This document shows, piece after piece, positions 1 through 6,264 of a DNA stretch of 8,705 nucleotides. Origin of the DNA: Gammaproteobacteria bacterium. GTDB taxonomy: Bacteria > Pseudomonadota > Gammaproteobacteria > Enterobacterales > Kangiellaceae. A program made the translations under genes and the position numbers. Position 1 is the stretch's first letter. Each line of letters begins with the position of its first letter. The notes under the pieces were generated by a model. That model had not been told where the DNA came from. It was given only the letters and a program-made list of their open reading frames with translations, and did not search any database. The stretch is taken from the NCBI GenBank assembly GCA_002401655.1, contig NVTT01000061.1, positions 4,433 to 13,137 of the forward strand, given 5' to 3'.

Positions 1-193
1 CACTTTCATTATTATTTAATTTTTCAAGTGTTCTTAAAGTCAGCTCATTTCTTGGGCCGTGCTCAAAGAAGTCATCCCATAGTTTATTAAAAAGTAATTG
101 GCTAATGGTCACTTTATCCAAATATTGTTCTATTTTGGCTTCAGTTCGTCGACTTCGTCGTAAAAGAGACAGTGTCTTTTTAAAATTTATCAT
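1..193 (-). CDS. Probable DUF47 / PhoU-like protein, N-terminal part only
   Basis: The frame is open from an ATG at 193-191 to the window edge, giving 64 complete codons, so only the N-terminus is visible. A good Shine-Dalgarno GAGGA (207-203) sits 9 nt before the ATG and supports this start. The protein begins MINFKKTLSLLRRSRRTEAK and continues with a helical stretch containing KIEQYLDKV, then a charged Glu/Asn-rich segment. There is no signal peptide. The basic start followed by an 'IxxxLDKV' helix resembles the opening of DUF47 proteins, cytoplasmic helical-bundle relatives of PhoU often paired with PiT-type phosphate transporters. That resemblance is from memory of the family pattern and is based on a short stretch, so the call is tentative. 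The gene starts 65 bp after the deacylase stop, with no convincing terminator or promoter between, so co-transcription is possible although a functional link is not evident. Confidence 0.5.
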   Translation of the reverse strand, partial: MINFKKTLSLLRRSRRTEAKIEQYLDKVTISQLLFNKLWDDFFEHGPRNELTLRTLEKLNNNES

Positions 194-258
194 AATAAAA
201 ATTCCTCAGAAAAATGTCTAAACGTAAAGTTACAACGACGAGTAAAGAGTTAGTATAG

Positions 259-1845
259 TTAATCCGGCTTAAGAACCTTGCCGTAGTTAAGGTAAGCCAT
301 TTCTTTCTCGTTTCGCGCAACTTTTCCGTTAACGATCACGGTAGTAAATCCTTCTGCCAATAGATGAGGCTTTGAATAGCTTGCCGTTGCCGTTACCTTG
401 TCTAAGTCAAAAATAATGATATCTGCTTTTTTACCAACTTTCAGAACGCCTCTATTTGTGATGCCTAGAATATTAGCAGATTGCGAGGTCATTTTTTTAA
501 TCGCTTCAGGAAGCCGTAATAATTTTTTACCTTTAACATATTTGCCAATAATTTTAGCGAAAGTACCGTGCCCTCGTGGATGAAACCCTGTCGGACTACC
601 GTCCGAAGATATCGCAATGCCTTCGGCAACTAATAACCTACTTTGTAATTCATCATCCATTATAAAATAAGCGGCTGAAGCTCCTTTTGGTCCGAGTTTT
701 ATTAAAACGTCCTCAAATGGCAGTTTAAATTCATCCATCAAATCTTCCAAGGTTTTTCCAGTGTATGGAGGCGTGCCAAACAAAGTCGCGCTAGGTCCAT
801 TTCGTTTAATAATTTTGTTTCTTAAAAAAGTTTTAAGCTCTTCTTTCCTAGTTATTAGTGCTAACTCAAACTGCTGGGTTGTTTTGGCCCACACCGGAAA
901 AAGTAAACTGATCCCTGCATAACTTGCATTATAAGGATAAATATCTGCGGTAATATTCATTCCACTATTTCGCGCATCCTGTAGTATTCGTAAAATATCT
1001 TCAGCCTCTTTCGTCCCTTTTCCATAAACAGATTTAATGTGCGAAATATGGATTTTACTAAACTGTCCTTGGATCATTAATTCTTGTATCGATTTCTCTA
1101 ACTGATCATTATCTTCATTTCGCATATGGCTCATAATCATTCGGTTATTTTTTCCAACTATTTTCGCAATCGCAATAAGCTCCTCTTTCTCAGCATACAA
1201 CCCCGGATTATATTCAAGACCCATACTAAGACCGAATGTATATTTTAGGGTTTCGTCTAGCCGTTGTAGCATATTGTTTAAAGCCTTTTCTGTCGGTACA
1301 ACGATTTGGTTAATTTCGGAAAGCTCTCTTAATGTCCCATGTCCAACAAACATTGCTAAGTTAACACCTAGGCCTTTTTCTTCGACTGTTTCTAACCACC
1401 TACTTAAATCGTCAACTTTAGGGCTATCTCCATCCTGACCTAAAGTTATTGTGGTAACGCCCATTGCTAAGAAATTTTCAAATCGGGGCGTTGTTAATGG
1501 ATCACCATGAGAATGTAAATCGATAAACCCTGGAGAGATATATTGTTTTTTTGCATCGATATGTTGTTTCACTCTATTAACCAAATCTTCTTTGGTAAAT
1601 TGTGATTCACCAATAAATACGATTTCATCCCCAACAATCACCAGATCAGCCAAAATGGCGGGATTACCTAATCCGTCTAAAAGTTTTCCGTTGGTGATTA
1701 ATAAATCAATTTTTTTATAATTTTCTAGAAATATTTTGGGTGGTTGCTGACACGAAACACTTGATGACAAAAAAATAGCCATTAACGCCAATTTCATAGT
1801 TCTATTGATTAAAGTTGTTATAAATTTCATTATAAAAATTACCAT
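259..1845 (-). CDS. N-acyl-D-amino-acid deacylase (D-aminoacylase family amidohydrolase), lipoprotein
   Basis: Metal-dependent amidohydrolase of 528 codons, expected to hydrolyse N-acyl-D-amino acids to D-amino acid plus carboxylate. Family signatures appear in order: N-terminal beta segment IDLLITNGKLLDGLG (46-60); metal motif GFIDLHSHGD (106-115, His111/His113); GVTTITLGQDG (129-139); GLSMGLEYNPG (205-215); SHMRNE (His240); ISHIK (His269); DIYPYNAS (301-308); and SSDGSPTGFHPRGHGTF with the catalytic-type Asp415, followed by a C-terminal RGVLKVGKKADIIIFD. The N-terminus is a lipoprotein signal: hydrophobic LALMAIFLSSSVS before Cys32, with Gln next, predicting an outer-membrane lipoprotein. 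Met1, Met6 and Met17 are all possible starts, none with a strong Shine-Dalgarno; Met6 or Met17 gives a more usual signal length. The Met1 ATG overlaps the stop of the upstream oxidoreductase (ATGGTAA), favouring translational coupling. Oddity: classical members have Gly-Asn-Cys-Gly where this one has Gly-Gln-Asp-Gly. The family is secure, the substrate unknown. Confidence 0.9.
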   Translation of the reverse strand: MVIFIMKFITTLINRTMKLALMAIFLSSSVSCQQPPKIFLENYKKIDLLITNGKLLDGLGNPAILADLVIVGDEIVFIGESQFTKEDLVNRVKQHIDAKKQYISPGFIDLHSHGDPLTTPRFENFLAMGVTTITLGQDGDSPKVDDLSRWLETVEEKGLGVNLAMFVGHGTLRELSEINQIVVPTEKALNNMLQRLDETLKYTFGLSMGLEYNPGLYAEKEELIAIAKIVGKNNRMIMSHMRNEDNDQLEKSIQELMIQGQFSKIHISHIKSVYGKGTKEAEDILRILQDARNSGMNITADIYPYNASYAGISLLFPVWAKTTQQFELALITRKEELKTFLRNKIIKRNGPSATLFGTPPYTGKTLEDLMDEFKLPFEDVLIKLGPKGASAAYFIMDDELQSRLLVAEGIAISSDGSPTGFHPRGHGTFAKIIGKYVKGKKLLRLPEAIKKMTSQSANILGITNRGVLKVGKKADIIIFDLDKVTATASYSKPHLLAEGFTTVIVNGKVARNEKEMAYLNYGKVLKPD

Positions 1846-3086
1846 TTATTAAATCTCGTTGCTCGATATGGATAAACATCAATTTCGGAAGAGTTATTAC
1901 CGAGCATATCACTAACCAAATAACCCGTCACCGCGCCAAGAGTCATACCAAGATGCTGATGGCCAAAGGCATATAATACATCCTTCGATCGATTAGAAAA
2001 GTCAATTACGGGTAGTGAGTCTGGAAGCGACGGTCGAAAGCCCATCCAAACAGACTCCTCCTTTGATTCTAGTTTTGGTAACATTTGTTTGGCTAACGGT
2101 AATAACTTTCTAATCCGATTATAGTTTGGTTTCAACTTTAAACCTGCAAACTCAACCTGAGCGGTCATGCGTAGACCCATTTCCATAGGCGACAAAACAA
2201 ATGAATGCTCTCCATTCATAACAGGTCTATTTAATAAACCAATACTCGATTCAGGTAACATAAGATGGTAGCCACGTTCTGTATCTAAAGGAATATCGTC
2301 ACCTAATTGTTTTGAAAGATGTCGCGACCAAGCGCCCGCAGCTATGACAACCTTATCAGCGTTAATACAACCGTCAAAACCTCTAAGACTTATTTTGTTG
2401 TTATCTAACTGAATTTCATTTACTTCAAAGCGCCGATACTGACCACCCCGCTGAATTAGCAAGTTAACCATAGCCTCTATTAATTTTTTAGGATTTGTAA
2501 TGTTTAAACCATTCTTTTGATAAAAACCATATCTGTAAGAATGTGCTAGATTTGGCTCTAAATCTCTAATACCGTCGCTATCTAATATTTCATATTCTGT
2601 ACCCATTTTATCCAATAAAGTACTTAGCATGGCGGTTGTAGAAAATGTCTTTTCTGATTCATATACCCTAAGCCAACCAGCTTCATTGAACAGATACGAA
2701 AGCGGTGTTTTATCCGTTAATAATTTCCAGCTCGCAACAGCATTTTTTGACAATGCATTTAAATGCACTGCATTTTGATTAAAAGATGATGAGCGACTTT
2801 GCAATGCAAAACGTAATAGCCACGGAAAAATTTTATGGAAATATGAAAGTCTAATAGATAAGGGAGAATGCTTCTGTCCAATCATGTTGATCACGTCGAA
2901 GATAATACCTGGTGCCGATGTGGGCAAACAGGAGCCGTTTATCACTGCACCGGCATTTCCGAACGAAGCGCCATTACATGGCTCTACTTTGTCCACTAAA
3001 GTTACTTGGTGACCACTTTCTTGTAACGCAAGTGCAGAGCAAACTCCAACCACTCCAGCGCCAATTACGATAATATTAGTACTCAT
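1839..3086 (-). CDS. FAD-dependent D-amino acid dehydrogenase-like oxidoreductase (DadA/DAO family)
   Basis: A flavoprotein of 415 residues, close to the length of DadA (432 in E. coli). It begins with a Rossmann dinucleotide motif, IGAGVVG (8-14), with Asp32 ending the second strand where the ADP ribose is bound. An NGASFGNAGAV segment follows (about 38-48), matching the flavin-contacting region of DadA. Later motifs are ERGYH (270-274), WMGFRPSLPDSLPVI (347-361) and the C-terminal flavin loop GHQHLGMTLGAVTG (375-388), the counterpart of DadA's GHGTLGWTMACGSG. The expected reaction is oxidative deamination of a D-amino acid to a 2-oxo acid and ammonia, with electrons passed to the respiratory chain. 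There is no signal peptide, so it should act in the cytoplasm or on the inner membrane's cytoplasmic face. A D-hydroxyproline dehydrogenase or other secondary-amine oxidase role is possible. The start ATG at 3086-3084 lacks a recognisable Shine-Dalgarno. The gene overlaps the downstream deacylase by 7 bp, implying linked steps. Confidence 0.85.
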   Translation of the reverse strand: MSTNIIVIGAGVVGVCSALALQESGHQVTLVDKVEPCNGASFGNAGAVINGSCLPTSAPGIIFDVINMIGQKHSPLSIRLSYFHKIFPWLLRFALQSRSSSFNQNAVHLNALSKNAVASWKLLTDKTPLSYLFNEAGWLRVYESEKTFSTTAMLSTLLDKMGTEYEILDSDGIRDLEPNLAHSYRYGFYQKNGLNITNPKKLIEAMVNLLIQRGGQYRRFEVNEIQLDNNKISLRGFDGCINADKVVIAAGAWSRHLSKQLGDDIPLDTERGYHLMLPESSIGLLNRPVMNGEHSFVLSPMEMGLRMTAQVEFAGLKLKPNYNRIRKLLPLAKQMLPKLESKEESVWMGFRPSLPDSLPVIDFSNRSKDVLYAFGHQHLGMTLGAVTGYLVSDMLGNNSSEIDVYPYRATRFNKW

Positions 3087-3204
3087 ATAAAAATTTCATT
3101 ACGGTATTTTTAAAATGATTTAATTCAATCCATTAATAAACAGGAACACTTTATCAACAATATGCTAGAGATATTGCTCGTTTTGTCTAAATTAATGATT
3201 GATA

Positions 3205-3232
3205 ATTATCGAATATCTTATCATTTGTGCAA
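3205..3232 (-). promoter_or_regulatory. Candidate promoter for the dehydrogenase-deacylase pair
   Basis: Read on the minus strand, TTGCAC (3232-3227) and GATAAT (3210-3205) are separated by 16 bp. The -10 matches consensus at five of six positions, the -35 at only three. The -10 overlaps a perfect 10-bp palindrome, GATAATTATC (3201-3210), which could be an operator. It would leave a leader of more than 100 nt. A promoter is needed somewhere here, because a strong terminator closes the preceding gene, but this exact site is uncertain in such AT-rich DNA. Confidence 0.3.
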
Positions 3233-3303
3233 TTCTTTATTATTCAGTGATAATATATTTCACTATTTCGACTTAGTCGGTAACTTCAGGGTTAAATAAG
3301 GCT

Positions 3304-3336
3304 AAAAAAAAACCAACATCGAAATGTTGGTTTTTT
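3304..3336 (-). terminator. Intrinsic terminator of the TonB receptor gene, UUCG loop
   Basis: On the minus strand this is a 13-bp perfect stem (AAAAAACCAACAT / ATGTTGGTTTTTT; arms 3336-3324 and 3319-3307) closed by a UUCG loop (3323-3320), with the T run continuing to 3304 for nine T in total. It begins 23 bp past the receptor stop codon. Stem, tetraloop and U tract are all present, so it should separate receptor transcription from the dehydrogenase gene. A weaker copy could act on the plus strand, where six T follow the stem core, but no plus-strand gene needs it. Confidence 0.93.
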
Positions 3337-3359
3337 AATCGCTATATGACTAACTAGTA

Positions 3360-5894
3360 TTAATAAGTATAAGTCAAGCTAGCGTAGTAAAAACGACCAT
3401 TAGAACCATAAGGTGTAGTAGTCGAATAAGAACGACCGGACGAAGTACTTAAGCCATCCGCGTTAATTGGAGCTACTGGACCATTTTCATCCGTTAGATT
3501 ATTAATACCAAAAGCAAAAGCTGTAGATTCATTAACATCATAGCTAAACTCAGTATCTAATAACCATGCAACAGGTCCATCGATGTTTGGACTAAACTGC
3601 TTCCATTCACCATAATAGTTAATACGACCCATTAATCTCCAATTATCTGCAGAATAATTAGTTGTGAAAGAACCTTTTGTTTTCGGTAGTCCATCTTCTA
3701 AACGACCTATCTTTCTTGCATCAACATTATCACCAGCAGAATCAACTGTAGTTTCTGTCCAAGCAAAAGCTAATGAGTAACTCATATCACCACCAAACGC
3801 TTCACTCGAATAGTTCGCAACCAAATCAACTCCTTGAGTTGTAGTGTCGAAATCATTAGTAAAGAATTTAACTGAAGTTAAACCAATCGCATCGGTAATA
3901 CCTAAATCAATTAAAGCTTGTCGAGCAGTATCATCTATTTCAATACCAGAAGTTTGACTAATTCTATCAGTCACTTCAACATTAAAATAATCAGCTGTTA
4001 AAAAGAAATCACCTGATTCGTAAACAAAACCAACCGCAATACTTTCTGATTCTTCAGGCGTTAACGCTTTGCCGCCAAAACTTACAGAAACTGGATTAGT
4101 CGGTGGTAGTGTCGCAATGTCTTGTAAAAAACCATTCGCATCAGCTTGAGTTTGAACATTACGAACATTAGCTTGCCCAATCGTTGGTGCTCTAAAGCCT
4201 GTTGAAGCAGAAGCACGTACCTTAAAGCTATCACTTATTGTATACAAACCTGCTAACTTCCAGTTGAAAGTAGAGCCAAAATCACTAAAGTCTTCAAATC
4301 TAAACGCTGCTTGACCTAAGAAATCCTCTGTAATGTCGTATTCAGCATCAAAATAAACCGCTTTACTATTTCGACTTGAAGCACCCGCATCTTCCGGTTT
4401 AAATCCTGGAAAGCCATTTGATGCCGGACCAAAACCTTGAACCGCTAAAGCACCAACAGTGTAAGACGCGGGATCACCTGCAGTAATGGTGAATTGTGTT
4501 CGGCGAAATTCTGCACCATAAGACATTACCCAATTATCAAAATCTTTAGAAAAGTCAGCGTTAAGCGCTTGTTCTAGTTGAGCGTAAGCTCCCGGTGTAA
4601 AATCTCTAGGTGAAACAGGACCTAATGATGAGTTAAGGGTGTTGTTAATAAAAAATTCCGTTGAGTGCTCACCAACCGATGCACTAAAGTCATAAGTAGT
4701 GCCACCATCAAATTCACCACGAACACCTGCAGCAAGAGCCAAATCAACAACGTTACCACCAAAAGAAGGCGTAAATCCGCCTGGTATATTTTGGTAATGA
4801 GAAAAACAACCAGCGGCAGCTAAAGAATCCAAAGCAGCCTGATCAGGAACATTATTATTGATTCGTACAATTGGACATGCAGAGTTATCTGTTGCGCCAG
4901 GTGTTAAATCACCCGTTAAGAGTGTAGGTGTAGTTGATCCGTCGTCTTCTAATACACCAGGTCCTCCAAAAACACCGCTACGTGTATGTGGGTTACGGAA
5001 AAAGAAACCACCTTCAACGGTTTTTTCTGACCAGTTACCAAACATGTAAGCTTCACTAGTATTACTTAACTCAATTCCAGTATTTAAAAACAGTTTAAAA
5101 TCATCCGAAACGTCAGGCGTTCCCCATACTTGTGCCGCTGGTGTTCTAACATTTGTATTACCAGCATCAATAAGTCCTTGTGCATCTGCTCTTTGAGTAC
5201 TTCGACTCGTTGGATCTTGTTGATTAAATTCAAATGTAAAACTCGCAAAACCTCGCTCCGATAATTCCATACCGACGTTACCAGAAACCGTTAATAAATC
5301 GCCGTCACCTTCTGAAAATTGACCGGCTTTCACTGCAAATGTACCGCCAGAATTATTATCTTTTAGTACAAAGTTGATTACTCCAGCAATTGCATCTGAA
5401 CCATATTGAGCTGATGCTCCATCACGAAGCACTTCTACTTGCTTTAATGCCATACCTGGAATCACTGAAACATCTGGGCTTTGTGCCCCATCAGCAATAC
5501 CACCACCAGAAAATGCAATAACAGACCCTTTATGACGACGTTTGCCATTCACTAGGATTAAGGTTGAATCAGGAGATAAGCCTCGTAAGTTAGCAGGTCT
5601 TACAATTGTTGCACCATCAGAGATACCCTGATCATTTACGTTATAAGACGGCGTCATCGTTCTTAATAGTGTAGACATATCTGTTGCGCCATTAGCCATA
5701 AGATCGGCAGCGCTGATTACATCGATTGGTACCGGAGAATCGCCAACTGAACGAGGTGCAGCACGAGAGCCTACAACTACCATTATTTGACCATCATCAT
5801 CCGCACCGTCTTCGTCTGCAGCAAATACAGGCGTTGACGCAAACGTCATTCCCATTGCTAAGACTAGGCCTTTTACTTTAAAGTTGTTTGTCAT
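3360..5894 (-). CDS. TonB-dependent outer-membrane receptor
   Basis: An energy-coupled outer-membrane transporter of 844 residues. The signal peptide runs over residues 1-25 (basic MTNNFKVK, then a hydrophobic core ending STPVFA), with cleavage before an acidic stretch. A TonB-box-like QIMVVVGSRA (36-45) follows. The plug domain spans about 50-180, with ANLRGLSPDSTLILVNGKRR (101-120) and VEVLRDGASAQYGSDAIAGV (153-172), hallmark plug motifs. The rest is a 22-strand-type barrel rich in aromatic and acidic residues, ending in FYYASLTYTY, a terminal strand with the usual aromatic C-terminus. Cys340 and Cys363 lie about 23 residues apart in what looks like an extracellular loop and may form a disulfide. 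The ATG at 5894-5892 has AGGA (5906-5903) 8 nt upstream. The gene appears monocistronic: own promoter before it, strong terminator after it. The substrate cannot be read from sequence; the neighbouring D-amino acid enzymes suggest acylated D-amino acids or peptides, but siderophore or carbohydrate uptake is not excluded. Confidence 0.93.
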   Translation of the reverse strand: MTNNFKVKGLVLAMGMTFASTPVFAADEDGADDDGQIMVVVGSRAAPRSVGDSPVPIDVISAADLMANGATDMSTLLRTMTPSYNVNDQGISDGATIVRPANLRGLSPDSTLILVNGKRRHKGSVIAFSGGGIADGAQSPDVSVIPGMALKQVEVLRDGASAQYGSDAIAGVINFVLKDNNSGGTFAVKAGQFSEGDGDLLTVSGNVGMELSERGFASFTFEFNQQDPTSRSTQRADAQGLIDAGNTNVRTPAAQVWGTPDVSDDFKLFLNTGIELSNTSEAYMFGNWSEKTVEGGFFFRNPHTRSGVFGGPGVLEDDGSTTPTLLTGDLTPGATDNSACPIVRINNNVPDQAALDSLAAAGCFSHYQNIPGGFTPSFGGNVVDLALAAGVRGEFDGGTTYDFSASVGEHSTEFFINNTLNSSLGPVSPRDFTPGAYAQLEQALNADFSKDFDNWVMSYGAEFRRTQFTITAGDPASYTVGALAVQGFGPASNGFPGFKPEDAGASSRNSKAVYFDAEYDITEDFLGQAAFRFEDFSDFGSTFNWKLAGLYTISDSFKVRASASTGFRAPTIGQANVRNVQTQADANGFLQDIATLPPTNPVSVSFGGKALTPEESESIAVGFVYESGDFFLTADYFNVEVTDRISQTSGIEIDDTARQALIDLGITDAIGLTSVKFFTNDFDTTTQGVDLVANYSSEAFGGDMSYSLAFAWTETTVDSAGDNVDARKIGRLEDGLPKTKGSFTTNYSADNWRLMGRINYYGEWKQFSPNIDGPVAWLLDTEFSYDVNESTAFAFGINNLTDENGPVAPINADGLSTSSGRSYSTTTPYGSNGRFYYASLTYTY

Positions 5895-5935
5895 GTTTAA
5901 TTTCCTATTTCGTGAGTTAGTTTGTTTAAATCTAA

Positions 5936-5972
5936 GTAGCGTAATTTTTTAAAACCAGAAAAATTACGCTAC
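5936..5972 (-). repeat. Perfect 14-bp inverted repeat in the receptor leader
   Basis: GTAGCGTAATTTTT (5936-5949) is the exact reverse complement of AAAAATTACGCTAC (5959-5972), around a 9-nt loop. It lies 42 bp upstream of the receptor ATG and downstream of the candidate promoter, so it would fold as a hairpin in the 5' untranslated RNA. The minus-strand sequence after it (TTAGATTTAAAC) is not a clean U tract, so a simple terminator is unlikely. It could be an mRNA stability or attenuation element, or a binding site for a dimeric regulator. Confidence 0.8.
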
Positions 5973-6023
5973 GTTAGCAATGCCTTGAGCCTTCCAAGCT
6001 TCTTTTACTAGTTCTACGGGCAT
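5964..6023 (-). CDS. Candidate 19-codon leader ORF upstream of the TonB receptor
   Basis: The minus strand reads ATG at 6023-6021 through TAA at 5966-5964, encoding MPVELVKEAWKAQGIANVA. The ATG lies about 5 nt after the transcription start predicted from the promoter at 6035-6063, so there is almost no room for a Shine-Dalgarno and translation would be near-leaderless. The stop codon falls inside the upstream arm of the 14-bp hairpin, a layout in which ribosome position could affect RNA folding. The peptide is a plausible amphipathic helix with no run of a single amino acid. I do not recognise it. A chance ORF or a decayed gene remnant is a real alternative. Confidence 0.25.
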   Translation of the reverse strand: MPVELVKEAWKAQGIANVA

Positions 6024-6034
6024 TAACTCGCACC

Positions 6035-6063
6035 GTTATATGATATTAGGTATTTAATTGCAA
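6035..6063 (-). promoter_or_regulatory. Sigma70-like promoter of the TonB receptor gene
   Basis: On the minus strand, TTGCAA (6063-6058, four of six consensus positions) and TATAAC (6040-6035, five of six) are separated by exactly 17 bp. Predicted initiation is near 6029-6027, giving a receptor leader of about 135 nt that contains the small ORF and the hairpin. The site lies between the terminator of the preceding gene and the receptor, where a promoter is expected. It is the best promoter match in the window but is untested. Confidence 0.6.
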
Positions 6064-6203
6064 GCTTATATTAAGTTTTACTTATGAATAAATGTTATAA
6101 GATGAAAAAAACAGACGTAGAGCATTGAATTATAAGAAATTGTTTTTATATTTAGCTATTCTAGTTAAAGTGTAACGGGTCTTATAAATTTTATTCTTAA
6201 ATG

Positions 6204-6235
6204 AAAAAGGGCTTACATTTAATTGTAAGCCCTTT
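6204..6235 (-). terminator. Intrinsic terminator of the dsbA-like gene
   Basis: On the minus strand, AAAGGGCTTACA (6235-6224) and TGTAAGCCCTTT (6217-6206) form a perfect 12-bp stem around a 6-nt loop, and the T run continues to 6204 for five T. The hairpin starts 29 bp after the stop codon at 6265. GC pairs sit in mid-stem next to the T tract, as in a standard Rho-independent terminator. It separates the glmS/dsbA-like region from the receptor. Confidence 0.92.
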
Positions 6236-6264
6236 ATTATGTTGGTTAAAATAATTGAGCATTC

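Larger units (their letters stand above)
5895..6264. other. 370-bp intergenic region between dsbA-like gene and receptor
   Basis: Minus-strand order: terminator of the dsbA-like gene (6235-6204), a very AT-rich stretch with nothing recognisable (about 6203-6064), promoter (6063-6035), small leader ORF (6023-5964), hairpin (5972-5936) and the receptor ribosome-binding site (5906-5903). I find no tRNA, known riboswitch or transposon end. The stretch 6064-6203 holds no ORF of note and may carry upstream regulator sites that I cannot identify. Confidence 0.8.

Noticed and set aside
194..258. Terminator after the deacylase gene
   Set aside because: Only a 4-bp GTAA/TTAC pairing is visible, with no stable stem and T run.
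398..583. 61-codon plus-strand ORF inside the deacylase gene
   Set aside because: It lies wholly opposite a well-supported amidohydrolase coding region, including its conserved C-terminal motifs, and its translation resembles no known family.
3191..3222. Fur-box-like sequence around GATAATTATC
   Set aside because: Only one GATAAT unit and its overlapping inverse match. Aligning the 19-bp consensus gives poor agreement in the outer thirds, so this is probably AT-rich coincidence.
4858..5049. 63-codon plus-strand ORF inside the receptor gene
   Set aside because: It is antisense to the TonB receptor barrel, with no recognisable motif and no sign of its own expression signals.
5936..5972. Leader hairpin as a standard intrinsic terminator
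   Set aside because: On the minus strand the bases after the stem are TTAGATTTAAAC, which is not a continuous U tract, and the receptor gene follows in the same direction.
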